In this document: positions 17,728 through 26,413 of the stretch, piece by piece
How positions within the stretch are numbered: position 1 is the stretch's first letter
How the letters are laid out: each line of letters opens with the position of its first letter
Origin: Kocuria marina
Lineage (GTDB): Bacteria > Actinomycetota > Actinomycetes > Actinomycetales > Micrococcaceae
DNA length: 64,000 bases
Direction: 5' to 3'
Assembly (NCBI GenBank): GCA_014652975.1
Contig: BMZV01000002.1
Coordinates: 186,001 to 250,000, forward strand
Program-made: the position numbers and the translations under genes
The notes under the pieces: model-generated
The model's input: only the letters and a program-made list of their open reading frames with translations
Database searches by the model: none
Told to the model about the DNA's origin: nothing

Positions 17728-18906
17728 ATGCCCCTTCCCCGGTTCCGCCAGCCCTCCGACGACCGCGCCGCACCGGCCCCCGCCGGCCCCCGACCCCGCG
17801 GCGTGCGGCTGGGTCTGCTGCTGGGCGTGGAGCTGTTGCTGGACCGTTCGTGGTTCCTCATCGCGGGGCTGACCCTGGTGATGTACGGGCCCGTGCTGTG
17901 GCGGTTGTACCCCGAGCTCGGCTGGCTCAACCTACTCCTGGCCCTGGGCTTCGCGGTGGGCCTGGCCCTGAGCGTGCTGGTGCACGAACTCGCCCACGCG
18001 CTCGCGGGTCGCGCGGCCGGGTGGCCAGTGACCCGGATCGTGCTGACCCTCATGGGTGGGCACACGGCGTTCGGCAGCGTGCGCACCACGCCGCTGCCCA
18101 CCGCGCTCGTGTCCCTGGCCGGACCGCTGAGCAACGTGGTGCTCGCCGCGCTGGGCACCGGTGTTCTCTTCGTGACCGCGGACAGCCTCGCGGGCCCGGG
18201 GTGGGCGCTCGTCCAGTTGCTGATCCTGGCCAACTGGATCCTGGGGTTGTTCAACCTGCTGCCCGGACTGCCGCTCGACGGCGGGCGCGTGGTGGAGGCG
18301 ATCGTGTGGGCACTGACCCGCTCGGAGGCCAAGGGCACGACCGTGGCCGCGTGGTGCGGGCGCGGGATCGCGATCCTCACGGTCGCGTGGTTGCTGTGGG
18401 CGCAGGTATGGCGCCAACCGGTGGTGCTCGTGATCACACTGCTCGTGGCCGGGTTCATCTTCATGGGCGCGGGGCAGGCGCTGCGCCAGGCACGCGTTCT
18501 GGGCGTGCTCGACGCCGTGCGGGCCGGGGGTGTCGCGCGTCCCGCGATGGAGTTCTCCCCGACCACGCCCCTGGCCCTCGTGGACGCCACCGTCATGGCC
18601 GCCACGGGGGACGACTACCGGGGATGGACCCCGGACGTCGTCGTCCGTGACCGCGGTGCCGTGGGCCTGCTGGACCCCGAGCTCGCCGAACGGGTGGCAC
18701 CGGCGCACCGCGGCGTCGTCGCCGTGGGGGACGTAGCCGAATGGCACCCCGCGGACGCCACCGTGGACCCGGGCACCCCCGGCGGCGAACTGGCCCGCGT
18801 GCTGGAGACCGGGCGCCGCGCCTGGGTGTGCGTCGTGGACGGTGCCGGTCACGTCACGGGCGTGGTGCACCACGAGGACCTCGCACGCTTGGCCCTGCGC
18901 GCCTGA
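17728..18906 (+). CDS. M50 family membrane metalloprotease (site-2 protease-like)
   Basis: 392 residues. Zinc ligands are in the membrane motif VLVHELAHAL (H86, E87, H90), and the third is D184 in LLPGLPLDGGRVV, so the intramembrane protease site is complete. About six hydrophobic segments span residues 40-240. The C-terminal 130 residues resemble a CBS-type regulatory module (DVAEWHPADATVDPG..., VVDGAGHVTGVVHHEDLARL). Substrate unknown; relatives cut anti-sigma factors or sporulation proteins. An ATG inside the -10 box (MFSM...) is possible but less likely. Confidence 0.9.
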   Translation: MPLPRFRQPSDDRAAPAPAGPRPRGVRLGLLLGVELLLDRSWFLIAGLTLVMYGPVLWRLYPELGWLNLLLALGFAVGLALSVLVHELAHALAGRAAGWPVTRIVLTLMGGHTAFGSVRTTPLPTALVSLAGPLSNVVLAALGTGVLFVTADSLAGPGWALVQLLILANWILGLFNLLPGLPLDGGRVVEAIVWALTRSEAKGTTVAAWCGRGIAILTVAWLLWAQVWRQPVVLVITLLVAGFIFMGAGQALRQARVLGVLDAVRAGGVARPAMEFSPTTPLALVDATVMAATGDDYRGWTPDVVVRDRGAVGLLDPELAERVAPAHRGVVAVGDVAEWHPADATVDPGTPGGELARVLETGRRAWVCVVDGAGHVTGVVHHEDLARLALRA

Positions 18907-18963
18907 TCGCTCCATGAGCGCGGTGGGGGCCATCGCCGCGGGGCGTGGTGATCCGATCGGGGC

Positions 18964-18969
18964 TACGGT
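18964..18969 (+). promoter_or_regulatory. -10 box TACGGT, promoter of the uORF-trmI-arc-dop-pup-pafA unit
   Basis: TACGGT ends six bases before the ATG at 18976. It is the only promoter-like site I see before the pupylation genes. Confidence 0.45.
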
Positions 18970-18975
18970 GGGAGA

Positions 18976-19059
18976 ATGGCTCGGGGCGGCCCGCGGTGCG
19001 GGCGTACCTACGGAGCCGGACGGCCCCGACGACGACCACGCGTGAGAGCGAGCAGATGA
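18976..19059 (+). CDS. putative 27-residue leaderless Arg-rich leader peptide (uORF)
   Basis: ATG at 18976 is six bases from a TACGGT box. The frame encodes MARGGPRCGRTY, then a basic tail (GRPRRRPRVRASR), and ends AGA-TGA at 19059. Its TGA overlaps the trmI ATG (19056-19058) as ATGA. Ten of 27 residues are arginine; five use codons rare in such a genome (three consecutive CGA, two AGA). This layout fits a translationally coupled leader that slows when those tRNAs are scarce. Expression is unproven; this stretch could be plain untranslated leader. Confidence 0.35.
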   Translation: MARGGPRCGRTYGAGRPRRRPRVRASR

Positions 19060-20135
19060 GCGAGCAGCAGGAATCCCACCCGAACCCCACCGGCGCCACC
19101 GTGCGGGGAGCAGCCAACCGGCGCGGCCCGTTCCGCTCCGGCGAGCGCGTCCAACTCATGGACGAGACCGGGAAGATGACCACCATCACCCTGGTGGACG
19201 GAGGGGAACACCACACCCATCGCGGGGTGCTGGCACATGAGCTGTTGGTCGGCCAACCCGAGGGCACGGTCGTGTCCAACACCTCGGGGATCCAGTACCA
19301 GGCGCTGCGGCCACTGCTCAAGGACTTCGTGCTGTCCATGCCCCGCGGAGCCGCGGTGGTCTACCCCAAGGACTCCGGGCAGATCGTGACCATGGCGGAC
19401 GTCTTCCCGGGCGCCCGGGTCGTGGAGGCCGGGGTCGGTTCCGGCGCGCTGACCATCTCCCTGCTGCGCGCGGTGGGGGACGAAGGCCACGTCCACTCGT
19501 TCGAGCGCCGGGAGGAGTTCGCGGAGATCGCCCGGGGCAACATCGAGACCATGTTCGGCGGCCCGCACCCCGCGTGGGAACTGAGCCTCGGGGACCTCGC
19601 GGAGGAACTGGGCGCGCGGGAGGAGCCCGGGTCCGTGGACCGCGTGATCCTGGACATGCTCGCCCCGTGGGAGTGCCTCGACGCCGTGGCCACAACCCTC
19701 GCGCCCGGCGGCGTGGTGATCTGCTACGTGGCCACCGTGCCGCAGTTGTCCCGCGTGGCGGAGGCCATGCGCGCGGACGGCCGCTTCACCGAGCCCGAGG
19801 CCTCGGAGACCATGGTGCGCGGGTGGCATGTGGAGGGGCTCGCGGTGCGCCCGGACCACCGCATGGTCGCGCACACCGGGTTCCTGATCCAGTCCCGCCG
19901 ACTCGTGGACGGCGCACCCAGGTTGGCTCCGAAGCGGCGCGCTTCCAAGAGCGAGTACACGGAAGAGGATCTGCAGGCGTGGACTCCCGTGGCCCTGGGT
20001 GAGCGCGTGGTCTCGGACCGCAAGCTGCGCCGCGCGGGCCGCGATGCGGCGTCGTTGGCCGAGCACGCCGCGCGTTCCCAGCGGGAGATCGACGAGCAGG
20101 CCCGCGCGGACGGGGGTCAGGTGCGCGATGACTGA
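19056..20135 (+). CDS. trmI: tRNA (adenine(58)-N1)-methyltransferase TrmI
   Basis: 359 residues. TrmI makes m1A58 in the T-loop of tRNAs, a stability mark. The N-terminal small domain (RSGERVQLMDETGKMTTITL) is followed by the SAM-binding motif VVEAGVGSGALTISLLRAVG and the catalytic-site strand VDRVILDMLAPWECLD. The C terminus carries an extra charged tail of some 60 residues. The ATG overlaps the stop of a putative leader frame (ATGA), and only a weak GAGAGCGAG site precedes it. Its last eight bases overlap arc. trmI beside the pupylation genes is conserved in actinobacteria. Confidence 0.93.
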   Translation: MSEQQESHPNPTGATVRGAANRRGPFRSGERVQLMDETGKMTTITLVDGGEHHTHRGVLAHELLVGQPEGTVVSNTSGIQYQALRPLLKDFVLSMPRGAAVVYPKDSGQIVTMADVFPGARVVEAGVGSGALTISLLRAVGDEGHVHSFERREEFAEIARGNIETMFGGPHPAWELSLGDLAEELGAREEPGSVDRVILDMLAPWECLDAVATTLAPGGVVICYVATVPQLSRVAEAMRADGRFTEPEASETMVRGWHVEGLAVRPDHRMVAHTGFLIQSRRLVDGAPRLAPKRRASKSEYTEEDLQAWTPVALGERVVSDRKLRRAGRDAASLAEHAARSQREIDEQARADGGQVRDD

Positions 20136-21840
20136 ATCGGGCGGCACCGCGGGCCGTTCGGCCGCGGACATCACCCAGCGCCAGATCAACATGCTGCGGG
20201 ACCAGAAGCGCAACCTGGACAAGCAGCTCGCGGCGGTGGGATCGCAGAACGAGAAGCTGGTGCGGTTGCTCAACGCGTCCCGCCAGGAGATCGTGACGCT
20301 CAAGAAGACCCTCGCGGCGGAGGCCGAGGCGCCCGCGACGTTCGCCGTGGTGCTGCAGGTCAACCACGGTCGCCAGCCCTTGGGGGAGGCCACCGGGAAC
20401 GGTCCCGTGGTCACGGGCCCGTCGGTGGACGTGCTCTCCGCGGGACGGAAGATGCGCGTGGCCCTGAGCCCTCTCGTGTCGCTGAGTGCGTGCGAGCCCG
20501 GACTGGGGGTGCTGCTCAACGAGCACTACGTGGTGATCGCGGTGCTCGACTACGAGCGCACCGGGGAGGTGGCCACCGTCAAGGAGGTCATCGACCACGA
20601 CCGCGTGCTCACCGTGGGCCGCTCGGACGAGGAACGCGTGCTGTTGCTCTCGGGTCGGTTGCGGCGTGAGCGCCCCAAGCCCGGGGACGCGCTGACCGTG
20701 GACCACCGCACGGGCTTCGCCCTGGAACCCGTGGAACGCACGGACGTGGAACAGCTCGTGCTCGAGGAGGTCCCGGAGGTCCGCTATACAGACATCGGCG
20801 GGCTGGGGCCTCAGATCGAGGCGATCCGCGACGCCGTGGAACTGCCCTACGTCCACCCGGACATCTACCGTGAACACGGTCTGCGCCCGCCCAAGGGCAT
20901 CCTGCTCTACGGTCCCCCGGGCAACGGCAAGACGCTGATCGCCAAGGCTGTTGCGCGCTCGCTCGCCGAGCGCAGCGCGGCCAAGGCCGGGCGCGCGCGG
21001 CCCGAGGGCTACTTCCTCAATATCAAGGGTCCCGAGCTGCTCGACAAGTACGTGGGGGAGACCGAGCGCCAGATCCGCTCGATCTTCGCGAACGCGCGCG
21101 AGCAGGCGGCGCGCGGGATCCCCGTTGTGGTGTTCTTCGACGAGATGGACTCGCTGTTCCGCGTGCGCGGTTCGGGGCTGTCCTCGGACGTGGAGACCAC
21201 AATCGTGCCGCAGTTGCTCACGGAGATCGACGGCGTGGAGCAGCTCGACAACGTGATCGTGGTGGGCGCGACCAACCGCGAGGACATGATCGATCCCGCG
21301 GTGCTGCGCCCCGGTCGCCTGGACGTGAAGATCCGCATCGACCGCCCGGACGAGCAGGGCGCGCGGGAGATCTTCTCGCTGTACGTCACCGAGGACCTGC
21401 CCCTGCGTGAGGACGATGTCGCTCGCGCCGGCTCCCGCGCGCAGGCCGCCCGGGAGCTCGTGGACGCCGCGATCGGGCGCATGTACGCGCGCACCCCGGA
21501 CACCGAGTTCCTCACGATCACGTACCGCGACGGCGGCCAGGAGACCCTGTACTTCGCGGACTACGCGTCCGGAGCGGTGATCCGCAACGTGGTGGACCGC
21601 GCCAAGAAGCAGGCCATCAAGACGCTGCTGACCACGGGCCGGCGGGGGATCACCTCGCAGCACCTCGTGGACGCGGTGAACCAGGAGTTCCACGAACAAC
21701 AGGACCTGCCCAACACTGCGGACCCGGAGGACTGGGCCCGATTGACCGGTCGGCGCGCGGACACCATCCAGGACGTCCGGATCGCGGTGGACCGCCCCGG
21801 GGTCTCCGGCACGCAGCGTCCGGACGGGGGCGCGGCATGA
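20128..21840 (+). CDS. arc: ARC/Mpa AAA ATPase of the pupylation system
   Basis: 570 residues. ARC (Mpa in mycobacteria) forms a hexameric ring that recognises Pup and unfolds tagged proteins. Order of parts: N-terminal coiled coil (about 15-65), OB domains (about 70-200), AAA module with Walker A GPPGNGKT (262-269), pore-loop KYVG (307-310) and Walker B FFDEMD (336-341). The C terminus ends ...RPDGGAA and lacks the GQYL-type tail that Mpa uses to open the 20S proteasome. It overlaps trmI by eight bases and dop by four. Confidence 0.95.
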   Translation: MTESGGTAGRSAADITQRQINMLRDQKRNLDKQLAAVGSQNEKLVRLLNASRQEIVTLKKTLAAEAEAPATFAVVLQVNHGRQPLGEATGNGPVVTGPSVDVLSAGRKMRVALSPLVSLSACEPGLGVLLNEHYVVIAVLDYERTGEVATVKEVIDHDRVLTVGRSDEERVLLLSGRLRRERPKPGDALTVDHRTGFALEPVERTDVEQLVLEEVPEVRYTDIGGLGPQIEAIRDAVELPYVHPDIYREHGLRPPKGILLYGPPGNGKTLIAKAVARSLAERSAAKAGRARPEGYFLNIKGPELLDKYVGETERQIRSIFANAREQAARGIPVVVFFDEMDSLFRVRGSGLSSDVETTIVPQLLTEIDGVEQLDNVIVVGATNREDMIDPAVLRPGRLDVKIRIDRPDEQGAREIFSLYVTEDLPLREDDVARAGSRAQAARELVDAAIGRMYARTPDTEFLTITYRDGGQETLYFADYASGAVIRNVVDRAKKQAIKTLLTTGRRGITSQHLVDAVNQEFHEQQDLPNTADPEDWARLTGRRADTIQDVRIAVDRPGVSGTQRPDGGAA

Positions 21841-23564
21841 CGGTACGGCGGATCATGGGCAGCGAGACCGAGTTCGGTGTGCTGGCCCAGGGTGAACCGG
21901 GTGCGAACCCCACGGTGCTCTCGACCCGCGTGGTCACGGGGTACGCCGCGTGGGTCGCCCGACGGCTTCGGGAACAGGAGGCGGCACGCGGGGAACGGTC
22001 CGTGGGCTCGGCCGGGCCCACGCCATCGGACGACGCCGCCGCGCAGCCCGGTTCCCCGGACGCCCCGCTCGGCACAGGGTGGGACTACGGTTCCGAGACC
22101 CCGCTCGCGGATGCCCGGGGGTTCACCGTGGCCCGCGAGGACGCCCACCCGAGCCAGCTCACCGATGAGGCGCCGGTGCTCACCGCGGAGGAGATCGCCG
22201 CGGAGGCGATCAGCGAATCCGCGATGTACACGGAGGACCTCGACTGGCGCCGCGTGATCATGAACACCGTGATCCCCAACGGCGCGCGGGTCTACGTGGA
22301 CCACTCCCACCCGGAGTACTCGTCCCCGGAGGTCACCACACCCCTGGACGCGCTCACGTGGGACGCCGCGGGGGACGTGGTGGCCGCCCGCGCCGTGGAG
22401 TACCTCGCGGAGGTTTCTACGGGGACGGATGCCGCGCCGGTGAACCTCTACAAGAACAACACGGACAACAAGTCGGTGTCCTACGGCGCGCACGAGAACT
22501 ACACCGTGGAACGCGCCGTGCCCTTCGAGCGGATCACCGCGGCCCTGCTGCCGTTCTTCGCGTCCCGGCAGATCATGTGCGGTGCAGGCCGTGTGGGCCT
22601 GGGGGTGGACGGTTCATGTCCTGGGTTCCAACTGAGTCAGCGCGCCGACTTCTTCGAACGCACCGTGGGGCTCGAGACCACGATCCACCGCCCGATCGTG
22701 AACACGCGGGACGAACCCCACGCGGACGACACCCGCTACCGGCGCCTGCACGTGATCATCGGGGACGCCAACCTCTCCCACGTGGCCACGCTGCTCAAGT
22801 TCGGGACCACGTCCCTGGTGCTGAACCTCGTGGAACACGACCGGGCGCCGCGCCTTGAGCTTGAGGATCCCGTGGCCGCGCTGCAGGCCATCAGTCACGA
22901 CCCGTCCCTGCGCACCACGGTGGCGCTCGCGAACGGTCGGGAGTTGACCGCGGTGGAGCTGCAGCGCGAGTACTACCGCGCAGCGTTGGCGCTGGAGACC
23001 GAGCTGGCCCCGAACGGGTTGGACGAGGACACCGCCCACGTGCTGCAGACCTGGGACGAGGTGCTCACGGACCTCGCCGAGGACCCCGCGCGCTTGTCCG
23101 ACCGGTTGGACTGGGCGGCCAAGTACGCGCTGCTCACCGCGTACCGCACACGCGACGGTCTCGCGTGGGACGATCCCCGGCTCGTGGCGATCGACCTGCA
23201 GTACGCGGACGTGCGCCCCGACAAGGGGCTCTACCACAAGCTCGCGGCCGCCGGACGGATCCGCACCCTCGTGGACCACGAGCGGATCACCGCGGCCGCG
23301 GACCATCCGCCGATCGACACCCGCGCGTACTTCCGGGGCACCGCGGTGTCCCGGTACCCGCGGGACATGGTCGCGGTGGGCTGGGACACACTGACCGTGA
23401 CGTTCCCCGGGATCCGCCGGGGAGCGCGGGTCAGGATGCCCGAACCCCACGACCTCACCCGGGACACGTGCGAGGACTGGTTCGACGCCCCGGACGTCGA
23501 GACCTGGATCGAGCGCGTGGCCGCGAACCGGCCCGCCCTCGTCACGGGCAGCGACATCGGCTGA
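21837..23564 (+). CDS. dop: Pup deamidase/depupylase Dop
   Basis: 575 residues. Dop converts the C-terminal Gln of Pup to Glu and removes Pup from proteins. It is a glutamine-synthetase-fold enzyme: the nucleotide/metal-binding GSETEFGV (E10, E12), the key aspartate D155 in VYVDHSHPEYS, and RPIVNTRDEPHAD. It is longer than mycobacterial Dop (about 500 residues) because of two inserts, at about 45-78 and 102-140, around the region of the Dop loop. Start ATG overlaps the arc stop as ATGA, so the two are coupled. Confidence 0.96.
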   Translation: MTVRRIMGSETEFGVLAQGEPGANPTVLSTRVVTGYAAWVARRLREQEAARGERSVGSAGPTPSDDAAAQPGSPDAPLGTGWDYGSETPLADARGFTVAREDAHPSQLTDEAPVLTAEEIAAEAISESAMYTEDLDWRRVIMNTVIPNGARVYVDHSHPEYSSPEVTTPLDALTWDAAGDVVAARAVEYLAEVSTGTDAAPVNLYKNNTDNKSVSYGAHENYTVERAVPFERITAALLPFFASRQIMCGAGRVGLGVDGSCPGFQLSQRADFFERTVGLETTIHRPIVNTRDEPHADDTRYRRLHVIIGDANLSHVATLLKFGTTSLVLNLVEHDRAPRLELEDPVAALQAISHDPSLRTTVALANGRELTAVELQREYYRAALALETELAPNGLDEDTAHVLQTWDEVLTDLAEDPARLSDRLDWAAKYALLTAYRTRDGLAWDDPRLVAIDLQYADVRPDKGLYHKLAAAGRIRTLVDHERITAAADHPPIDTRAYFRGTAVSRYPRDMVAVGWDTLTVTFPGIRRGARVRMPEPHDLTRDTCEDWFDAPDVETWIERVAANRPALVTGSDIG

Positions 23565-23616
23565 ACCGCCCGGTCGGGCGCAGCACACCTCATTCGAGAA
23601 GCCACAGGAGGACACC

Positions 23617-23823
23617 ATGGCACAGGAACGCATCTTCCGCACCGGATCCCGCCGCGAGGAGGAACCGGACGCCCCGGCCCCCGCGACCCCGCCCGCCTCG
23701 GGCGCCGCACAGGCCCAGCGGGACACCCAGGGCACCGACGACCTGCTCGCGGAGATCGACGGCGTGCTCGAGACCAACGCGGAGGCCTTCGTGAAGGGCT
23801 TCGTGCAGAAGGGCGGCCAGTAA
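23617..23823 (+). CDS. pup: prokaryotic ubiquitin-like protein Pup
   Basis: 68 residues ending in GGQ, so Dop must deamidate it to GGE before PafA can link it to lysines. The C-terminal half holds the helix read by ARC and PafA (DDLLAEIDGVLETNAEAF, then VKGFVQKGG). The N-terminal half is disordered, Ala/Pro-rich. GGAGG precedes the ATG. Only four bases separate it from pafA; in proteasome-bearing actinobacteria prcB and prcA stand in that place. Confidence 0.98.
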   Translation: MAQERIFRTGSRREEEPDAPAPATPPASGAAQAQRDTQGTDDLLAEIDGVLETNAEAFVKGFVQKGGQ

Positions 23824-23827
23824 TACC

Positions 23828-25237
23828 GTGGAACGGCGGATCTACGGGATCGAGACCGAGTTCGGCCTGATCCACAGCGCACCGCAGGGCCGTCCCCTGG
23901 GTGCGGACGAGACGGCGCGGCGGCTGTTCGCACCGGTGCTCGCGTGGGGGCGGGCCTCCAACGTGTTCCTGCCTAACGGCGGGCGCCTGTACCTGGACGT
24001 GGGTTCCCACCCCGAGTACGCGACGGCCGAGGCCGCAACCCTGCACGACGTCGTCGCCCAGGACGCCGCCGGCGAACGGATCGTGGACGACCTGCGCGCT
24101 CAGCTGCAGGAGAGCCTGGACGCCGAGGGCGTGGGCGGCACGGTGCACCTCTTCAAGAACAACGCGGACTCCGCCGGCAACTCGTTCGGCTCGCACGAGA
24201 ACTACATGATTGCCCGCCGCACGGAGTTCTCCCGGCTGGTCCAGCACCTGCTGCCGCTACTGGTGACGCGGCAGATCCTCGTGGGCGCGGGCCGGGTGCA
24301 TCCGGACGGGCCGCCGCCCTTCGGCTCCCTGGCCCTGGGGGACGGGCGCCCCGGCTACTCGTTCTCCCAGCGGGCGGACCACGTGTGGGAAGGGTCGTCC
24401 TCGGCCACCACCCGCTCCCGCCCCATGATCAACACCCGGGACGAACCGCACGCGGACGCCGAGCGCTACCGCCGGCTGCACGTCATCACGGGCGACTCGT
24501 CCATGTCCCAGACCACCACGGCGCTGAAGATCGGTATCACGGACGCGGTGCTGCGCATGATCGAGGCGGGCCAGATCCTGCCGGACCGCACGCTCGCGGA
24601 CCCGGCTGCCGCCCTGCGACAGGTCTCCCACGACCTCACCGGTTTGGCACCGCTGGAGCTGGCCGCGGGGGGCTACCGCTCGGCGATCGAACTGCAGCGC
24701 GAGTACCTTGAGGAAGTCACCCGGTTCGTGCAGCGCCACGGCGCGCACCACGACCGCCTCGACTGGGTCGTCGGGCTGTGGGACCGTGGGCTGCGCGCCG
24801 TCGAGGAGCAGGACAGCTCGCTGGTGGACCGCGAGCTGGACTGGGCCATCAAGAAGAAGCTGCTGGACTCCTACGCGAGCGCCCACGGGATGGACTGGTC
24901 CCACCCCCGCATGGCGCAGTTGGACCTCGCTTACCACGACACCTCCGTGCGCCACGGACTTTTCCATATGCTGGAGCGCCGCGGTGCCGTGGAGACGTTC
25001 GTGGCCCCGCAGGACGTCGAGCGCGCCGTCGTCGAAGGCCCTCCCACCCGGGCGCGGATGCGCGGGCGGTTCGTGGCCGCGGCCCACGACGCCGGGGTCA
25101 GCACCACCGTGGACTGGGTGCACCTGAAGCTCAACGGGGAGCACCAGCAGAGCACGGTCATGTGCAAGGACCCCTTCGCCACCACCCAGCCGGACGTCGA
25201 TGAGCTGATCGCGGAGATCACCTCCGGACGCGCCTGA
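23828..25237 (+). CDS. pafA: Pup--protein ligase PafA
   Basis: 469 residues. PafA phosphorylates the C-terminal Glu of Pup and forms an isopeptide bond with a substrate lysine. It is homologous to Dop: GIETEFGL (E9), the catalytic aspartate D57 in LYLDVGSHPEYAT, VHLFKNNADSAGNSFGSHENY, and RPMINTRDEPHAD. The C-terminal domain (HMLERRGAVETFV onward) is present, so the enzyme is complete. GTG start four bases after pup. The next gene, an FKBP lipoprotein, has its own promoter. Confidence 0.97.
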   Translation: MERRIYGIETEFGLIHSAPQGRPLGADETARRLFAPVLAWGRASNVFLPNGGRLYLDVGSHPEYATAEAATLHDVVAQDAAGERIVDDLRAQLQESLDAEGVGGTVHLFKNNADSAGNSFGSHENYMIARRTEFSRLVQHLLPLLVTRQILVGAGRVHPDGPPPFGSLALGDGRPGYSFSQRADHVWEGSSSATTRSRPMINTRDEPHADAERYRRLHVITGDSSMSQTTTALKIGITDAVLRMIEAGQILPDRTLADPAAALRQVSHDLTGLAPLELAAGGYRSAIELQREYLEEVTRFVQRHGAHHDRLDWVVGLWDRGLRAVEEQDSSLVDRELDWAIKKKLLDSYASAHGMDWSHPRMAQLDLAYHDTSVRHGLFHMLERRGAVETFVAPQDVERAVVEGPPTRARMRGRFVAAAHDAGVSTTVDWVHLKLNGEHQQSTVMCKDPFATTQPDVDELIAEITSGRA

Positions 25238-25294
25238 CCCCACCCGCCCGCAGTGTTCCGGGGACTCTCCCAGCCGCGGCCCACGCGGGTCCTC

Positions 25295-25300
25295 TACATT
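25295..25300 (+). promoter_or_regulatory. -10 box TACATT, FKBP lipoprotein promoter
   Basis: TACATT about 42 bases before the GTG start; no start codon at 6-7 bases, so the mRNA has a leader with a GAAAGG site. Confidence 0.4.
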
Positions 25301-25341
25301 GGCCCCGAGCCAGCACCCCGATGACGAAAGGTCACCCCCTC

Positions 25342-26349
25342 GTGCGAAAGATCATCCCTGCCGGCACCGCCGCGCTCGCCCTGTCCCTGCTGCTGACCGG
25401 CTGCGGCGGGGGCTCGGGCTGGGACTCCGTGGAACTGTCCGCAGACCCCTCGCAGGGCACCGCGCCGTCGGTGTCCTTCAAGACCCCAATAAAGGTGGAC
25501 GACGCGCAGACCAAGGTCCTGAAGGAAGGGGACGGTGAGGAGATCCACGCCGGCGACAGCATCATGCTGCAGGCGGCCCTGTACAAGGGCTCGGATGGTT
25601 CCTCGCTGGGGGACACCTACAGTCAGGGTGCCGGACAGGTGCTGACCGTCAACGACGAGCTCAAGGACTCCCTGCCGCAGATGTACGACGCCCTGACGAA
25701 GGCCAAGGAGGGGGAGATCATCGCGTACAGCTCTCCCAAGACCAGCGGCGCGGCCTCCGAGGGGGACGACTCCACCTCGGTGGAGGTCTACCAGGTGACC
25801 AAGAAGATCATGCCGTCGCTCAACGAGAAGATGAAGACCCCCTCCAAGGGCATGCCCAACGTTACGCAGGACGACAAGGGCACCCCCACGATCGCCAAGC
25901 CCTCCGGTAGCGAGCCCAAGGAGCTGAAGACGGACGTGCTGATCAAGGGGGACGGTGACACCGTCAAGGAGTCGGACACCGTGATCGCGAACTATGTGGG
26001 CGTGCGCTGGGCGGACGGGAAGTCCTTCGACTCCTCCTACGAGAAGGGCACCCCGGCCTCCTTCCCCCTCAACGGTGTGATCGCCGGCTGGAAGGAGGGT
26101 CTGGAGGGCCAGAAGGTGGGCTCGCGCGTGGAGCTGGTGATCCCCACCGACAAGGCCTACGGCACGGAGAAGGAGCTCGGCAAGGACTCCCAGTACCCCG
26201 CGGGCGCGCTCGTGTTCGTGGTGGACATCCTCGGCACCACACCCACCCCGAAGACGGAGACCGCGAGCCCGCAGGCCTCGGCGAGCGCCACTCCCGGTGC
26301 GTCCACGGCACCGAGCGCGAGCCCGGAGTCCTCTGCGTCCGGCAAGTGA
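25342..26349 (+). CDS. FKBP-type peptidyl-prolyl isomerase lipoprotein
   Basis: 335 residues. The N terminus is a lipoprotein signal with lipobox LLTGC (Cys21), so the protein should be anchored on the outer face of the membrane. Residues about 60-150 resemble a degenerate FKBP domain; 200-300 form a canonical one (VIANYVGVRWADGKSFDSSY, VIAGWKEGLEGQKVGSRVELVIP). The tail is Ala/Ser/Thr/Pro-rich. I start at GTG 25342 behind GAAAGG; a longer frame from ATG 25321 would spoil the signal peptide. Likely folding helper for exported proteins. Confidence 0.9.
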   Translation: MRKIIPAGTAALALSLLLTGCGGGSGWDSVELSADPSQGTAPSVSFKTPIKVDDAQTKVLKEGDGEEIHAGDSIMLQAALYKGSDGSSLGDTYSQGAGQVLTVNDELKDSLPQMYDALTKAKEGEIIAYSSPKTSGAASEGDDSTSVEVYQVTKKIMPSLNEKMKTPSKGMPNVTQDDKGTPTIAKPSGSEPKELKTDVLIKGDGDTVKESDTVIANYVGVRWADGKSFDSSYEKGTPASFPLNGVIAGWKEGLEGQKVGSRVELVIPTDKAYGTEKELGKDSQYPAGALVFVVDILGTTPTPKTETASPQASASATPGASTAPSASPESSASGK

Positions 26350-26357
26350 GACACGGC

Positions 26358-26363
26358 TACACT
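26358..26363 (+). promoter_or_regulatory. -10 box TACACT, second FKBP promoter
   Basis: TACACT nine bases after the first FKBP stop, about 50 bases before the second FKBP gene. Confidence 0.4.
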
Positions 26364-26413
26364 GTGTGCTCGGCACGGCCCCGCCCGGGGGCCCACGACG
26401 AAAGGTAGAGCCC

